A stretch of DNA of 64,000 nt from Vulcanimicrobiota bacterium (lineage in GTDB: Bacteria > Vulcanimicrobiota > Vulcanimicrobiia > Vulcanimicrobiales > Vulcanimicrobiaceae), in contig DAIDHQ010000040.1 in the NCBI GenBank assembly GCA_027459645.1, forward strand, positions 62,001 through 126,000, given 5' to 3'. The position numbers and the translations under genes were made by a program. Below the pieces are notes generated by a model. That model did not search any database. It was not told the origin of the DNA and saw only the letters and a list, made by a program, of their open reading frames with translations. Below, in pieces: positions 1-7,573 of the stretch. The stretch's first letter is position 1; every line of letters begins with the position of its first letter.

Positions 1-828
1 CCCGGACCGCCGGTCGCCGCGCACGTCGATGCGATCGTCGAAAACGCGCGCAGCCGCGGACTGCGCATCGCCGCCATCGCGTTGACGCACGGTCACCCCG
101 ACCACGTTCCCGCCGCACCGCTGCTGGCTTCGCGTACCGGAGCGCCGGTCTACGCGCATCCGCATTCGGAGGCGCCGCACGACCGCGACCTTCCGTTGGA
201 AGGCGAACTCGCCGTCGGCACTACGGCTTTTCGCGTGATCGACGCCCCCGGGCACACCTTCGAGCACGTCGTTCTCTACGATCCACGCGAAGCGGCGCTC
301 TTCACGGGCGACGTGATCTTGGGCGAAGGCACGGTGGTGATCGCGCCTCCCGGCGGTGCGATGCGTCCGTACATGCAGACGCTGGCGCGATTGCGCGACG
401 AATTTCCGCAGGCGCAAACGATCTACGGCGGACACGGGCCGCGCGTCGACGATGCGCAGGCGAAGATCGCCGAATACATTGCCCATCGGGAGATGCGCCA
501 AAACGAGTTACTTGAAGCGCTGCGGGAAGGCCCGCAGACGATTCCGGAACTGGTCGCGCGCATCTACGGCGACACGCGGCGCGCGCTGTGGCCCGCGGCG
601 GCGCGTCAGATGCTGGCGTACCTCGTTCCGCTCATCGAAGAAAACGTCGTGCACGCGCAATTGCTGGAGCGCCCGCTCACCCCCGAAGAAACAGCGATCT
701 TGAATCCCTCGTGGGAATCGATCGTCGGCGCCGAACATGCGCCGCTCATCGAGGCGGAACTCGGATCGATGCTCAAGCTCGATCGCGTCTACCGCTATTC
801 GATTCGCAGCACCACTTTACCGAACTGA
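1..828 (+). CDS. MBL-fold metallo-hydrolase, LACTB2-like (5' end outside window)
   Basis: The reading frame is open from base 1, so the N-terminus lies outside the window; 275 residues are visible. The metal-binding motif THGHPDH is at visible residues 29-35. PGHTFEH near residue 84 supplies a further His ligand, TGD near 102-104 the bridging Asp, and GGHG the last His. After the MBL domain comes a helical tail of about 110 residues (from AHREMRQNELLEAL) matching the winged-helix C-terminal domain of LACTB2-type hydrolases. Family knowledge: binuclear zinc hydrolases of thioesters, phosphodiesters or RNA; the substrate cannot be read here. The end overlaps the convergent gene on the other strand by 34 bases. 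A TTG at 82 is inside the motif and is not a credible start. Confidence 0.88.
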   Translation, partial: PGPPVAAHVDAIVENARSRGLRIAAIALTHGHPDHVPAAPLLASRTGAPVYAHPHSEAPHDRDLPLEGELAVGTTAFRVIDAPGHTFEHVVLYDPREAALFTGDVILGEGTVVIAPPGGAMRPYMQTLARLRDEFPQAQTIYGGHGPRVDDAQAKIAEYIAHREMRQNELLEALREGPQTIPELVARIYGDTRRALWPAAARQMLAYLVPLIEENVVHAQLLERPLTPEETAILNPSWESIVGAEHAPLIEAELGSMLKLDRVYRYSIRSTTLPN

Positions 829-1766
829 TCGTTCTGGGCTAGGCGCTCGGCGGCGCTTGCAGCGTCGCTCATGTCGAATACGCGATCGACGACCGGATGC
901 ACGCCATGCTCTGAAACGAAGTCGAGCATGGCGCGAAAATCTTGCGGACTGCCCATCGACGTGCCGCGAATATCGACGTGATTCCAAAAGAGCGGAAAGA
1001 GCGCGAAGGTCGCCTCGCGACGCGTTCCGCCGTAAATGACGATTCGGCCGCCGGGTCGCACGACGGAAAGGGATTTCGCAACCGTGTCGCCGCCCGAGGA
1101 ATCGATCACCAGATCGACTTCGCCGCGCCCAACTTTCTTGTGCCAATCCGGAAACTCGCGATAATTGATCGCGACGTCGGCTCCGAGGGACTTCGCGCGT
1201 TCGAGCTTTTCGTCGCTTCCCGACGTGACGATCGCCCGCGCGCCGGACGCCTTCGCAAAGAGCAGGGCGAAGCTCTGCACGCCGCCGCCCACCCCAGGGA
1301 TCAGCACCGTCTCGCCCGCTTTGAGCTCGCCGCGCGTAAACGTAGCGCGATACGCCGTCAAGCCGGCGAGCGGAAGCGCGGCGGCTTCTTCCCATGAAAG
1401 ATGCGACGGCTTCGCATGGATGTTCTCTCTGGGCACGGCGACGTATTGCGCGAAGGTTCCGTCACGCGGCATGCCGAGAATCGACGCGCCGGCGCCCCAG
1501 ACGTGCGGATCGTCGCCCCAGCCGAGCATCGGATCGATGACGACTTCGCCGTTGGTTCCGTCGACGACGCCCGCTCCGTCCGAGCCGATGATGCGCGGCA
1601 AATCGATGCCGGGATAGAGTCCTTGCGTGATAAAAACGTCGCGCCGGTTAAATGCGGCAAAGCGCAGGCGTACGAGGACTTCGCCGCTCTCCGCGCGAGG
1701 AACGGGTACTTCATCGAGCCGCAGATTCTGCGGACCGCCGATTTCGTGGAGGCGAACGGCTTGCAT
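795..1766 (-). CDS. zinc-free MDR-family oxidoreductase (quinone oxidoreductase/enoyl reductase-like)
   Basis: About 323 residues, normal for a medium-chain dehydrogenase/reductase. The N-terminal GroES-like half begins MQAVRLHEIGGPQNL and contains the conserved AFNRRDVFITQG stretch. The Rossmann half carries GVGGGVQSFALLFAKASGA, then VDLVIDSSGG and GGRIVIYGG. The typical catalytic zinc Cys/His set is not evident, so an NAD(P)H-dependent quinone or enone reductase is more likely than an alcohol dehydrogenase. Three start codons lie in a row (GTG 1772, ATG 1769, ATG 1766); the last was chosen because family members usually begin M-x-AVRL. The 3' end overlaps the convergent MBL gene. Cytoplasmic, probably monocistronic. 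Confidence 0.85.
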   Translation of the reverse strand: MQAVRLHEIGGPQNLRLDEVPVPRAESGEVLVRLRFAAFNRRDVFITQGLYPGIDLPRIIGSDGAGVVDGTNGEVVIDPMLGWGDDPHVWGAGASILGMPRDGTFAQYVAVPRENIHAKPSHLSWEEAAALPLAGLTAYRATFTRGELKAGETVLIPGVGGGVQSFALLFAKASGARAIVTSGSDEKLERAKSLGADVAINYREFPDWHKKVGRGEVDLVIDSSGGDTVAKSLSVVRPGGRIVIYGGTRREATFALFPLFWNHVDIRGTSMGSPQDFRAMLDFVSEHGVHPVVDRVFDMSDAASAAERLAQNDQFGKVVLRIE

Positions 1767-1806
1767 CATCACGCCGCGAGCCTACGATGGAAGGGAGGCG
1801 AAGTCC

Positions 1807-4110
1807 TTACTGCTGCACCGTGACTTGAAATTTGAACCCGAAGGGTTCGACGCCGAGCAGGTCGGTCGGAATCGGCCCGGTCAATCCCGGATAGGGAATC
1901 CCCCCTCCGAAGACCGTGTAGCGCGCGGCCGCATCGTTGCTGAGATTCGTTCCGATGAACGTGACGTCGGTCTGCTTGTTCAGGTGGAATCCGACCGCCG
2001 CATTGAAAATGGTGAACGGATCGCGCCCGAGCCCATTGTTCTTCCCGCGGAAGATGGCGCTCGCCGATGCATGCCAGGCCTTCTCGGCCCAATCGAGCTG
2101 GAGCGATCCCTGTTGTTGCGGGATGCCCGCAAACTGCTGGTAATTCACCAGGTTCGAACCCGACGTCGGATTGCTGAAATCGGCGGTGAAATCTTTCGGA
2201 TACGCGACGTTCAAGCCGTACATCGCGGTGAGGAAGAGATGCTCCGGAACGAAACGCTGTACGAAGCGCACCTCGGCGCCGGTATACACCGCGTTACCGT
2301 TGTTGCTGTTGATCGAGATGCATCCGGGAATCGGCGCCGACGGCGTTTGGCCCGCGCACCGGTTGACCGGCGTCGTCAGTTGATACGGATAATAAATCTC
2401 GATCGGGTCGCGCAGATTCGAACGATAGAGCGACACGTCGAGCGTCGCGTCGGTCGGGAATATGTGGGAGAATCCCAGTTCGTATTCCGTCGCGTGCTCG
2501 GGCCGTTCGTTCGGATTTCCCTGACCGAGGAACACGCCGTTTTGGTCCTGCGCGAGCTGGTCGAGCGGGAAGATATAACGTTCGATCAGCAACGGCGGCC
2601 GAAATCCGGTGCCGAACGAAAGACGCAATGAGGTCTTGGGATTCACGTTATAGATCGCGCCCAAGCGACCATCCAAATTCGATCCGAACGTGGTATAGCG
2701 GCTCGCAAAGACGCCGCCTTCGAACTTCAACTCTTTGGTCGCCTGGATGCCGCCCCGTATGAATCCCACGTTGATCGTTTGCCCGACGGTTTGCAGCGCG
2801 TCGAGCGGATCCAGGAACGCGAGCGACTCGTAGCGCGTGTAGCCCCCGATCGCGTATTCGCTCGTATCGAAGCTACGCTGCCACGTGAGCGCGCCGTTGT
2901 AGCGCCGATCGACGTGCGTCACGTCGTACGCGGGATTGCTGACGTTGCCGGAGATTGAAACCGCGTCGTCGTCGGTCGAGAGTTCGCCGGTGAGTTCGCC
3001 GGAGCCGAAGGGCAACTGACCGCGAACCTGATAGGCGCGAAGATTTTGCGCGAGCGATTGATTTCCGGGGCCGATGAACTGCCCGAACGTCGGACTGGCC
3101 GCGTTGCCGTCGATACCGTCGATCGACGCGCTCTGATCGCGAATGTTGCCGAGTGCAAAAACGCGCGCCGAAAGGTTCGCACGCTGCGAAAAATCCCACG
3201 TGAAGTTTGCGAGTGCCGCGTGAGATGCAAGCGACGAACCAAGCGCGGTCGTGCACGGCCGGCACGCCGGATCGGTCGAGGAATAGAGCGGCACGTACTG
3301 GTTCGCGTAGCCGCGCATGTTGTGATCGTCAACGGCCACAGCGTAGCCCAGCTTCTTCTGCGTCCCCGTCGCGTTCAGCCACAGCTCACTCTCGCCCCAC
3401 GAGCCGCCCGTCTCCTGAAACGAGACGTGATTCGTTTGCGTGGGCTGCAGCGATATGAGGTTGATCGCGCCGCCGAAGGTGTTGCTGCCGTTGGAATCTT
3501 CGGGACCGAGGCCCTCGGTCACGTTGACGGCCGAGAACGCCGCCATCGGAAGCTGTGAGAGATCGACGTCGCCGGTGTTGCCGTCGTTGAGTGTCTGACC
3601 GTCGAGCGTCACGAGCGACTCGGATGGATCCGGTCCGCGAAGCGCCGCGACCGCGATCGAGCTCTGCGACCCGCCATCGGGGCGCGCGAAGGTGACGCTC
3701 GGGAGCGTTTGCAACGCATCGACCACGCGTTCTTGGCCCGCTTGCTCGCTCTGGGCACGCGTGATGGTTATCGAGGGAATCGTGCCTTGAATGCGCGCGA
3801 GCCGCCCGTCGACGGCAACGGCGGCAATCGTGCGCAGGGTCGGCGCGTCGAGCGGTTGCAGCGTGACGTCGACGTTCGTGTTGTTCTTCACGTCGACGTC
3901 GACCGTCGCCGCGACATACCCTTGCGCCGCGATGCTGACCTGATAATCGCCCGGCGACGCCTGAACCGCGAACGTACCGGTCGCATCCGTCGTCGTGCGC
4001 GTCTTCGCTCGCGTGCGGATCGTGATCGCCGCCCCGGCGATCGGAGCGCCGGACGATGTGTGAACGCGGCCGCTGACCAAACAGCAGACCGCAAGAAGCG
4101 CGGGGTACAT
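1807..4110 (-). CDS. TonB-dependent receptor 1 with carboxypeptidase-regulatory N-domain
   Basis: About 767 residues. A very short hydrophobic leader (MYPALLAVCCL) runs straight into a carboxypeptidase-regulatory-like beta domain (VSGRVHTSSGAPIAGA). The motif LRTIAAV (about residue 95), a plug domain with LPSVTFARPDGG, LRGPDPSESLVTLDG and NTFGGAINLISL, and a long outer-membrane barrel with many aromatic strands follow. Role: energised uptake across the outer membrane; substrate unknown. ATG 4110 was preferred to the adjacent TTG 4113; there is no good Shine-Dalgarno and an in-frame stop lies not far upstream, so the leader cannot be much longer. It shares LRTIA[AS]V with the two receptors at 10836-16854 but is otherwise a different subtype. 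Confidence 0.87.
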   Translation of the reverse strand: MYPALLAVCCLVSGRVHTSSGAPIAGAAITIRTRAKTRTTTDATGTFAVQASPGDYQVSIAAQGYVAATVDVDVKNNTNVDVTLQPLDAPTLRTIAAVAVDGRLARIQGTIPSITITRAQSEQAGQERVVDALQTLPSVTFARPDGGSQSSIAVAALRGPDPSESLVTLDGQTLNDGNTGDVDLSQLPMAAFSAVNVTEGLGPEDSNGSNTFGGAINLISLQPTQTNHVSFQETGGSWGESELWLNATGTQKKLGYAVAVDDHNMRGYANQYVPLYSSTDPACRPCTTALGSSLASHAALANFTWDFSQRANLSARVFALGNIRDQSASIDGIDGNAASPTFGQFIGPGNQSLAQNLRAYQVRGQLPFGSGELTGELSTDDDAVSISGNVSNPAYDVTHVDRRYNGALTWQRSFDTSEYAIGGYTRYESLAFLDPLDALQTVGQTINVGFIRGGIQATKELKFEGGVFASRYTTFGSNLDGRLGAIYNVNPKTSLRLSFGTGFRPPLLIERYIFPLDQLAQDQNGVFLGQGNPNERPEHATEYELGFSHIFPTDATLDVSLYRSNLRDPIEIYYPYQLTTPVNRCAGQTPSAPIPGCISINSNNGNAVYTGAEVRFVQRFVPEHLFLTAMYGLNVAYPKDFTADFSNPTSGSNLVNYQQFAGIPQQQGSLQLDWAEKAWHASASAIFRGKNNGLGRDPFTIFNAAVGFHLNKQTDVTFIGTNLSNDAAARYTVFGGGIPYPGLTGPIPTDLLGVEPFGFKFQVTVQQ

Positions 4111-4189
4111 CAAGAAAGTTTCGCAAACCCCGGCTGTGGATTTCCTGAGAAAGCAGGCCGGTTCGGGGCCGGCTTACAAAACGAACGGC

Positions 4190-4447
4190 ATGGCAAAAAA
4201 GCGCGCCGGCGTCGTTAAGGCGGTCTTCCGCGGCCTTTCGCGGATGCAATCGAACTACGTCATCGAGGTGGGGCCCATCCGGGCAAAGGGCCTTCCTGCG
4301 ATTTTAGTGGCGGTGGGCGGTATCGTCATCGGAAGCGGCATTGCCGCCGTCCTCGCCAAAAACGCCGAGCGGCTGCCGGAAACCCTGCGCGAGGCACGCG
4401 GGTTGGCGGAGACGTTACGCGGTGACCGCCGGCGGCTCAACCCGTAA
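4190..4447 (+). CDS. small single-pass membrane protein, unknown function
   Basis: 85 residues from ATG 4190: a basic N-terminus (MAKKRAGVVKAVFRGL), one predicted transmembrane segment (LPAILVAVGGIVIGSGIAAV, about residues 36-55) and a short charged tail. A GTG at 4136 would add 18 residues of unconvincing sequence, so 4190 is preferred; neither start has a strong Shine-Dalgarno. It lies 10 bases before the BolA gene and probably heads that transcription unit, with its promoter in the 79-base gap shared with TonB receptor 1. I do not recognise a family. Confidence 0.6.
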   Translation: MAKKRAGVVKAVFRGLSRMQSNYVIEVGPIRAKGLPAILVAVGGIVIGSGIAAVLAKNAERLPETLREARGLAETLRGDRRRLNP

Positions 4448-4457
4448 AATACGAAGC

Positions 4458-4694
4458 ATGATCGACAACGCATCCTTGACGGCATTGATCCGCCACGATA
4501 TTCCCGACGCCGAGGTGGAGATCTTCGACCGCACCGGCACGATGGATCACTTCAACATCACCGTGCGTTCCAGCGCTTTCGGCGATAAAACGTTGATCGA
4601 ACAACACCAGCTCGTCTACGGCGCGCTCAAGGGCGCGCTCAAAGACGGACGCGTTCACGCGGTCGAACTGACGACCGTCGTTTCAAAGAGTTAG
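4458..4694 (+). CDS. BolA family protein
   Basis: 78 residues, the standard length for a stand-alone BolA. The class II KH-like fold is recognisable from LTALIRHDIPDAEVEI, DHFNITVRSSAFGDKTLIEQHQ and VYGALKGAL...VHAVEL. The conserved His in DHFNITV and the C-terminal His region are present. BolA proteins pair with monothiol glutaredoxins to handle [2Fe-2S] clusters, and the next gene, four bases downstream, is such a glutaredoxin, so a BolA-Grx unit is well supported by context. The start is ATG 4458; a longer in-frame ORF from 4341 overlaps the previous gene and adds non-homologous sequence. Confidence 0.9.
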   Translation: MIDNASLTALIRHDIPDAEVEIFDRTGTMDHFNITVRSSAFGDKTLIEQHQLVYGALKGALKDGRVHAVELTTVVSKS

Positions 4695-4698
4695 GGCC

Positions 4699-5055
4699 AT
4701 GTCTGAACAACTGCAACAAGAAATTCAAGCGGAGATCGCCGCCAACAAGATTCTCGTCTACGGCAAAGGGACGAAGGACATGCCGCGTTGCGGCTTCACG
4801 CTCGAGACGATCGAGTTCTTCAACCACTTCGGCTATCCGTTCGAGGTAGTCGACGTCCTCGAAAACATGCCGAAGCGCGAAGCGCTCGCCGAGATGACGA
4901 ACTGGCCGACGCTGCCCAAGGTCTTCATCAACGGCAAGTTCTACGGCGATACCGATATTCTCGGGCCGATGGCGCAGAACGGCGAACTGCAAACCGTTCT
5001 GAAAGAAGCTTTCGGTTTCGAGCCGCAGCAAAAGACGACCATCAATCTTCGATAG
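4699..5055 (+). CDS. grxD: monothiol glutaredoxin (Grx4/GrxD family) with CGFT active site
   Basis: 118 residues. The Grx4 hallmarks are present: KILVYGKGTKDMPRCGF, TNWPTLPKVFINGKFYGD (the cis-Pro TLPKVF and GG-equivalent glutathione site) and an active-site cysteine at about residue 32. The active site reads CGFT instead of the near-universal CGFS. Family role: carriage and insertion of [2Fe-2S] clusters with glutathione and BolA. The stop codon TAG overlaps the GTG of the following sulfurtransferase by one base, so the two are likely translationally coupled. Confidence 0.92.
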   Translation: MSEQLQQEIQAEIAANKILVYGKGTKDMPRCGFTLETIEFFNHFGYPFEVVDVLENMPKREALAEMTNWPTLPKVFINGKFYGDTDILGPMAQNGELQTVLKEAFGFEPQQKTTINLR

Positions 5056-5906
5056 TGTTTACCACGCTCGTCGACGCGGCTACGCTTCACGCGTGGCACG
5101 ATCGTCCCGGCTGGGTGACGATCGATTGCCGCTATTCGCTCGCCGACTTCGGCGCCGGGAGGCGGCTCTACGAGCAAGCGCATATCCCCGGCGCGTATTT
5201 TGCCGACCTCGAAAGCGAGCTATCGGGACCGAAGACCGGAACGAACGGACGCCATCCGTTGCCCGACCCCGAAGCGTTCGCCGCATACTTGCGAGCGATC
5301 GGGGTCGACGACGACACGCAAATCATCGCATATGACGCGGGCGGAGACATGTTTGCGGCACGCTTATGGCTCTTGTGCCGCTGGATCGGTCACGAGGCCG
5401 TTGCCGTACTCGACGGCGGCATCGAAGCGTGGAATGCCGGCGGGTATCCGCTGACCTCTGGGCTCAGCGCAGCTCGCTCGCTCGGCAATCTGCAGGTCCG
5501 CCTGCAGCCCGAACTCGTCGTCGACGCATCGTTCGTGCTAGCGCATCTCGACGATCCTAGCGTTCGCATCGTCGACGCGCGCGGAGCGGACCGCTTTGCC
5601 GGGGAAAACGAAACGATCGATCCGGTCGCCGGTCACATTCCCGGCGCGCACAACCATTGGTTCAAAGAGAACTTTGACGGGATGCAGTTCAAGTCGCCGC
5701 AAGCGTTACGGGAAGCGTTCGCGGTCTACGGACATCCCGACCGGCTCGTCCATCAATGTGGTTCCGGCGTCTCCGCGGCGGTGAACATGCTCGCTATGGA
5801 GATTGCGGAACTTCGCGGCTCGCGCATTTACGCCGGGTCGTGGAGCGAATGGATCAGCGACCCCGCGCGGCCTATCGCTGCCGGGAACACGCCGCCGCGG
5901 CCTTAA
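5055..5906 (+). CDS. sseA: sulfurtransferase, 3-mercaptopyruvate type (two rhodanese domains)
   Basis: 283 residues from GTG 5055, which shares its G with the TAG stop of the glutaredoxin gene. Two rhodanese domains: the first, inactive one has TIDCRYSLADFGAGRRLYEQAHIPGA, quoted here in parts (IDCRYSLAD, YEQAHIPGA); the second holds VDARGADRF and the active-site loop HQCGSGVSAA. The CGSGV loop is the mercaptopyruvate sulfurtransferase type (thiosulfate rhodaneses have CRKGV). Cytoplasmic; transfers sulfane sulfur to thiophilic acceptors. With BolA and Grx this suggests an Fe-S/sulfur-trafficking operon. The 3' end overlaps the convergent gene by 35 bases. Confidence 0.9.
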   Translation: MFTTLVDAATLHAWHDRPGWVTIDCRYSLADFGAGRRLYEQAHIPGAYFADLESELSGPKTGTNGRHPLPDPEAFAAYLRAIGVDDDTQIIAYDAGGDMFAARLWLLCRWIGHEAVAVLDGGIEAWNAGGYPLTSGLSAARSLGNLQVRLQPELVVDASFVLAHLDDPSVRIVDARGADRFAGENETIDPVAGHIPGAHNHWFKENFDGMQFKSPQALREAFAVYGHPDRLVHQCGSGVSAAVNMLAMEIAELRGSRIYAGSWSEWISDPARPIAAGNTPPRP

Positions 5907-6660
5907 TAACGGCGATCGAAAGCGGCCGTTCTTCGGCCTTCGCCGCGGCTTGATTCAGCGTCACCGCGTCATAGAGATCGAGGAACGGGCTGTCGGCGAG
6001 AAACCGATCGGATTTCGCCGTGGCATCTTCTTGCGCGGCGATCGATTCGAGCAGGCGCCGTTGGTTGAGGGAAGCAACGCTTCGGGTTCCGCCACTATGC
6101 TGCGCCGCGCTAAAGCTCTGCGCGGCGCCGAGGGCGGCGGCGTGCTGTGCGCTCAAGTCATCGAGAACGCTCTCGCTGCTAAGTGGATTGCCTGCTATCG
6201 TCATCCCGTTTTCGGTATCGCCGACCATGCCGCCGAGCGGATCGCGTGCCGAGGCCAAACTCTCCATCTCGTACGTTTGGCTCGTCCCGCCGAAGATGTT
6301 GAGATTTTTGGCCTGCGCGTCGCGTACCGCTTGGAGTTTTGCGCGAAGCCCTTTGCTCTGGACGCCCTGCAGCAACCGGTCGATCGTAGCGAGATTACTC
6401 ACGATTTGCGAAACGTCCATATCCAAGTTTTGCGTGTCGAGCTCCGCTTTCGCCGGCACGCCGCCAGGGCCCAGATCGTGGGCCATCCTGCGAACCACCG
6501 CTTTCCCGCGCGAGATCAACTTGTCGTTGGCGATCAGTCCGGCAATAGCCACGCCGGTCTTTCGGCGAAGTTCCGTGCATGCAGGCGACGAGCCGGTACG
6601 AACGATCGTCGGGGGCGTTGCAGCGGCCAGCAGGTATACGGCGAGAACGGGAACGAGCAT
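5872..6660 (-). CDS. two-cysteine TIV family secreted protein, member A
   Basis: 262 residues. Signal peptide MLVPVLAVYLLAAAT, then the family signature PPTIVRTGSSPACTELR (residues about 16-32), a long probably helical region (LIANDKLISRGKAVVRRMAHDL; DAQAKNLNIFGG) and the C-terminal block FLDLYDAVTLNQAAAKAEE. The mature chain has just two cysteines, one in SPAC near the N-terminus and one in AAACSRQR at the very end. Start ATG 6660 has a strong AGGAGG; that Shine-Dalgarno is half of a small palindrome (6666-6680) that could pair with itself. Last gene of the phosphodiesterase operon. Close paralogue of member B. Function unknown; exported. Confidence 0.82.
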   Translation of the reverse strand: MLVPVLAVYLLAAATPPTIVRTGSSPACTELRRKTGVAIAGLIANDKLISRGKAVVRRMAHDLGPGGVPAKAELDTQNLDMDVSQIVSNLATIDRLLQGVQSKGLRAKLQAVRDAQAKNLNIFGGTSQTYEMESLASARDPLGGMVGDTENGMTIAGNPLSSESVLDDLSAQHAAALGAAQSFSAAQHSGGTRSVASLNQRRLLESIAAQEDATAKSDRFLADSPFLDLYDAVTLNQAAAKAEERPLSIAVIKAAAACSRQR

Positions 6661-6724
6661 AGGCACCTCCTTCGAGGAGGCATAACGCCAAGCGCCGCCC
6701 TGCTGTGACGCGCCTTTTTTTACC

Positions 6725-7573
6725 CTATCGCGGCTGCGCGCACTGCGCCGCGGCATTCATGACGACGATCGCGAGCGGTTGTTCGTCGGCCTTAGTCGCG
6801 GCTTGGTTCAGCGTCACCGCGTCATAGAGGTCGAGGAACGGGCTCTCGGCGAGAAATTGATCGGACTTCGCCGTCGCATCTTCTTGGGCGGCGATCGATT
6901 CGAGCAGCCTGCGTTGCGCGAGCGATGCGGCGCTTGCGCTCGCCGCACCCTTTGCGCCGGTTTGTTGCGCCGTTTTAAAATTCTGCGCGGCGCCGAGCGC
7001 GTCGGCGTGCTGCGCGCTCAAGTCGTCGAGCAGATCGCCGCTCGAAAGCGCGCTGTTCGTGGAAGACATGCCGTTCTCGGTGTCGCCCACCATGCCGTTG
7101 AGCGGATCGCCGGTCGAGGCGAGGTTCTCCATGTCGTACGTCTGCGACATCGCACCAAAGATGTTGAGATTCTTCGCCTGCGCGTCGCGCACGGATTGCA
7201 GTTCGCTGCGTATGTATCCCGCCTTGACGCCCTTGAGCAATGAGTCGATGGTCGAGAGATTGCTCTGGATCTGAGACGCGTCCATGGTGAGTGCTTGATT
7301 GTCGAGCTGCATCCGCGGATTATAGGAACTCACCCGGGCCGCATGCGTCGAGTTGTACGACGACGACATGGTGCCGCCGCGCAGATCGTGTGCCATTTTA
7401 TCTACGGTGCTCTTCGCGTGGGCGATCAGCCTGTCGTTCGCGATCAATCCCGCGATTACGACGCCCGTCTTCTCGCGCAATTCCGTACAGAAAGGCGACG
7501 TGTTCGTGTGAACGATCGTCGGCGGCGCTTTGGCGGCAACGACGGTACTAAGGACCAGCGCGAGGAATGGCAT
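6725..7573 (-). CDS. two-cysteine TIV family secreted protein, member B
   Basis: 282 residues. Signal peptide MPFLALVLSTVVAAKA, signature PPTIVHTNTSPFCTELRE, central helices (LIANDRLIAHAKSTVDKM; LRDAQ-like block DAQAKNLNIFGAMSQ) and C-terminal FLDLYDAVTLNQAATKADE. The only two cysteines of the mature chain are in SPFC and in AAAQCAQPR at the end. Aligns with member A over most of its length, the main difference being an extra SSYNSTHAARVSSYN segment near residue 90 (member F has a similar SSYNSYGRAQV). ATG 7573 has AGGAGG upstream and lies inside the end of the preceding phosphodiesterase gene (26-base overlap), which implies co-translation. Function unknown. Confidence 0.82.
   Translation of the reverse strand: MPFLALVLSTVVAAKAPPTIVHTNTSPFCTELREKTGVVIAGLIANDRLIAHAKSTVDKMAHDLRGGTMSSSYNSTHAARVSSYNPRMQLDNQALTMDASQIQSNLSTIDSLLKGVKAGYIRSELQSVRDAQAKNLNIFGAMSQTYDMENLASTGDPLNGMVGDTENGMSSTNSALSSGDLLDDLSAQHADALGAAQNFKTAQQTGAKGAASASAASLAQRRLLESIAAQEDATAKSDQFLAESPFLDLYDAVTLNQAATKADEQPLAIVVMNAAAQCAQPR

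Noticed and set aside
4788-5054. Upstream in-frame extension of the sulfurtransferase
   Set aside because: Lies inside grxD in another frame, gives basic non-homologous sequence; GTG 5055 coupled to the grxD stop is the better start.
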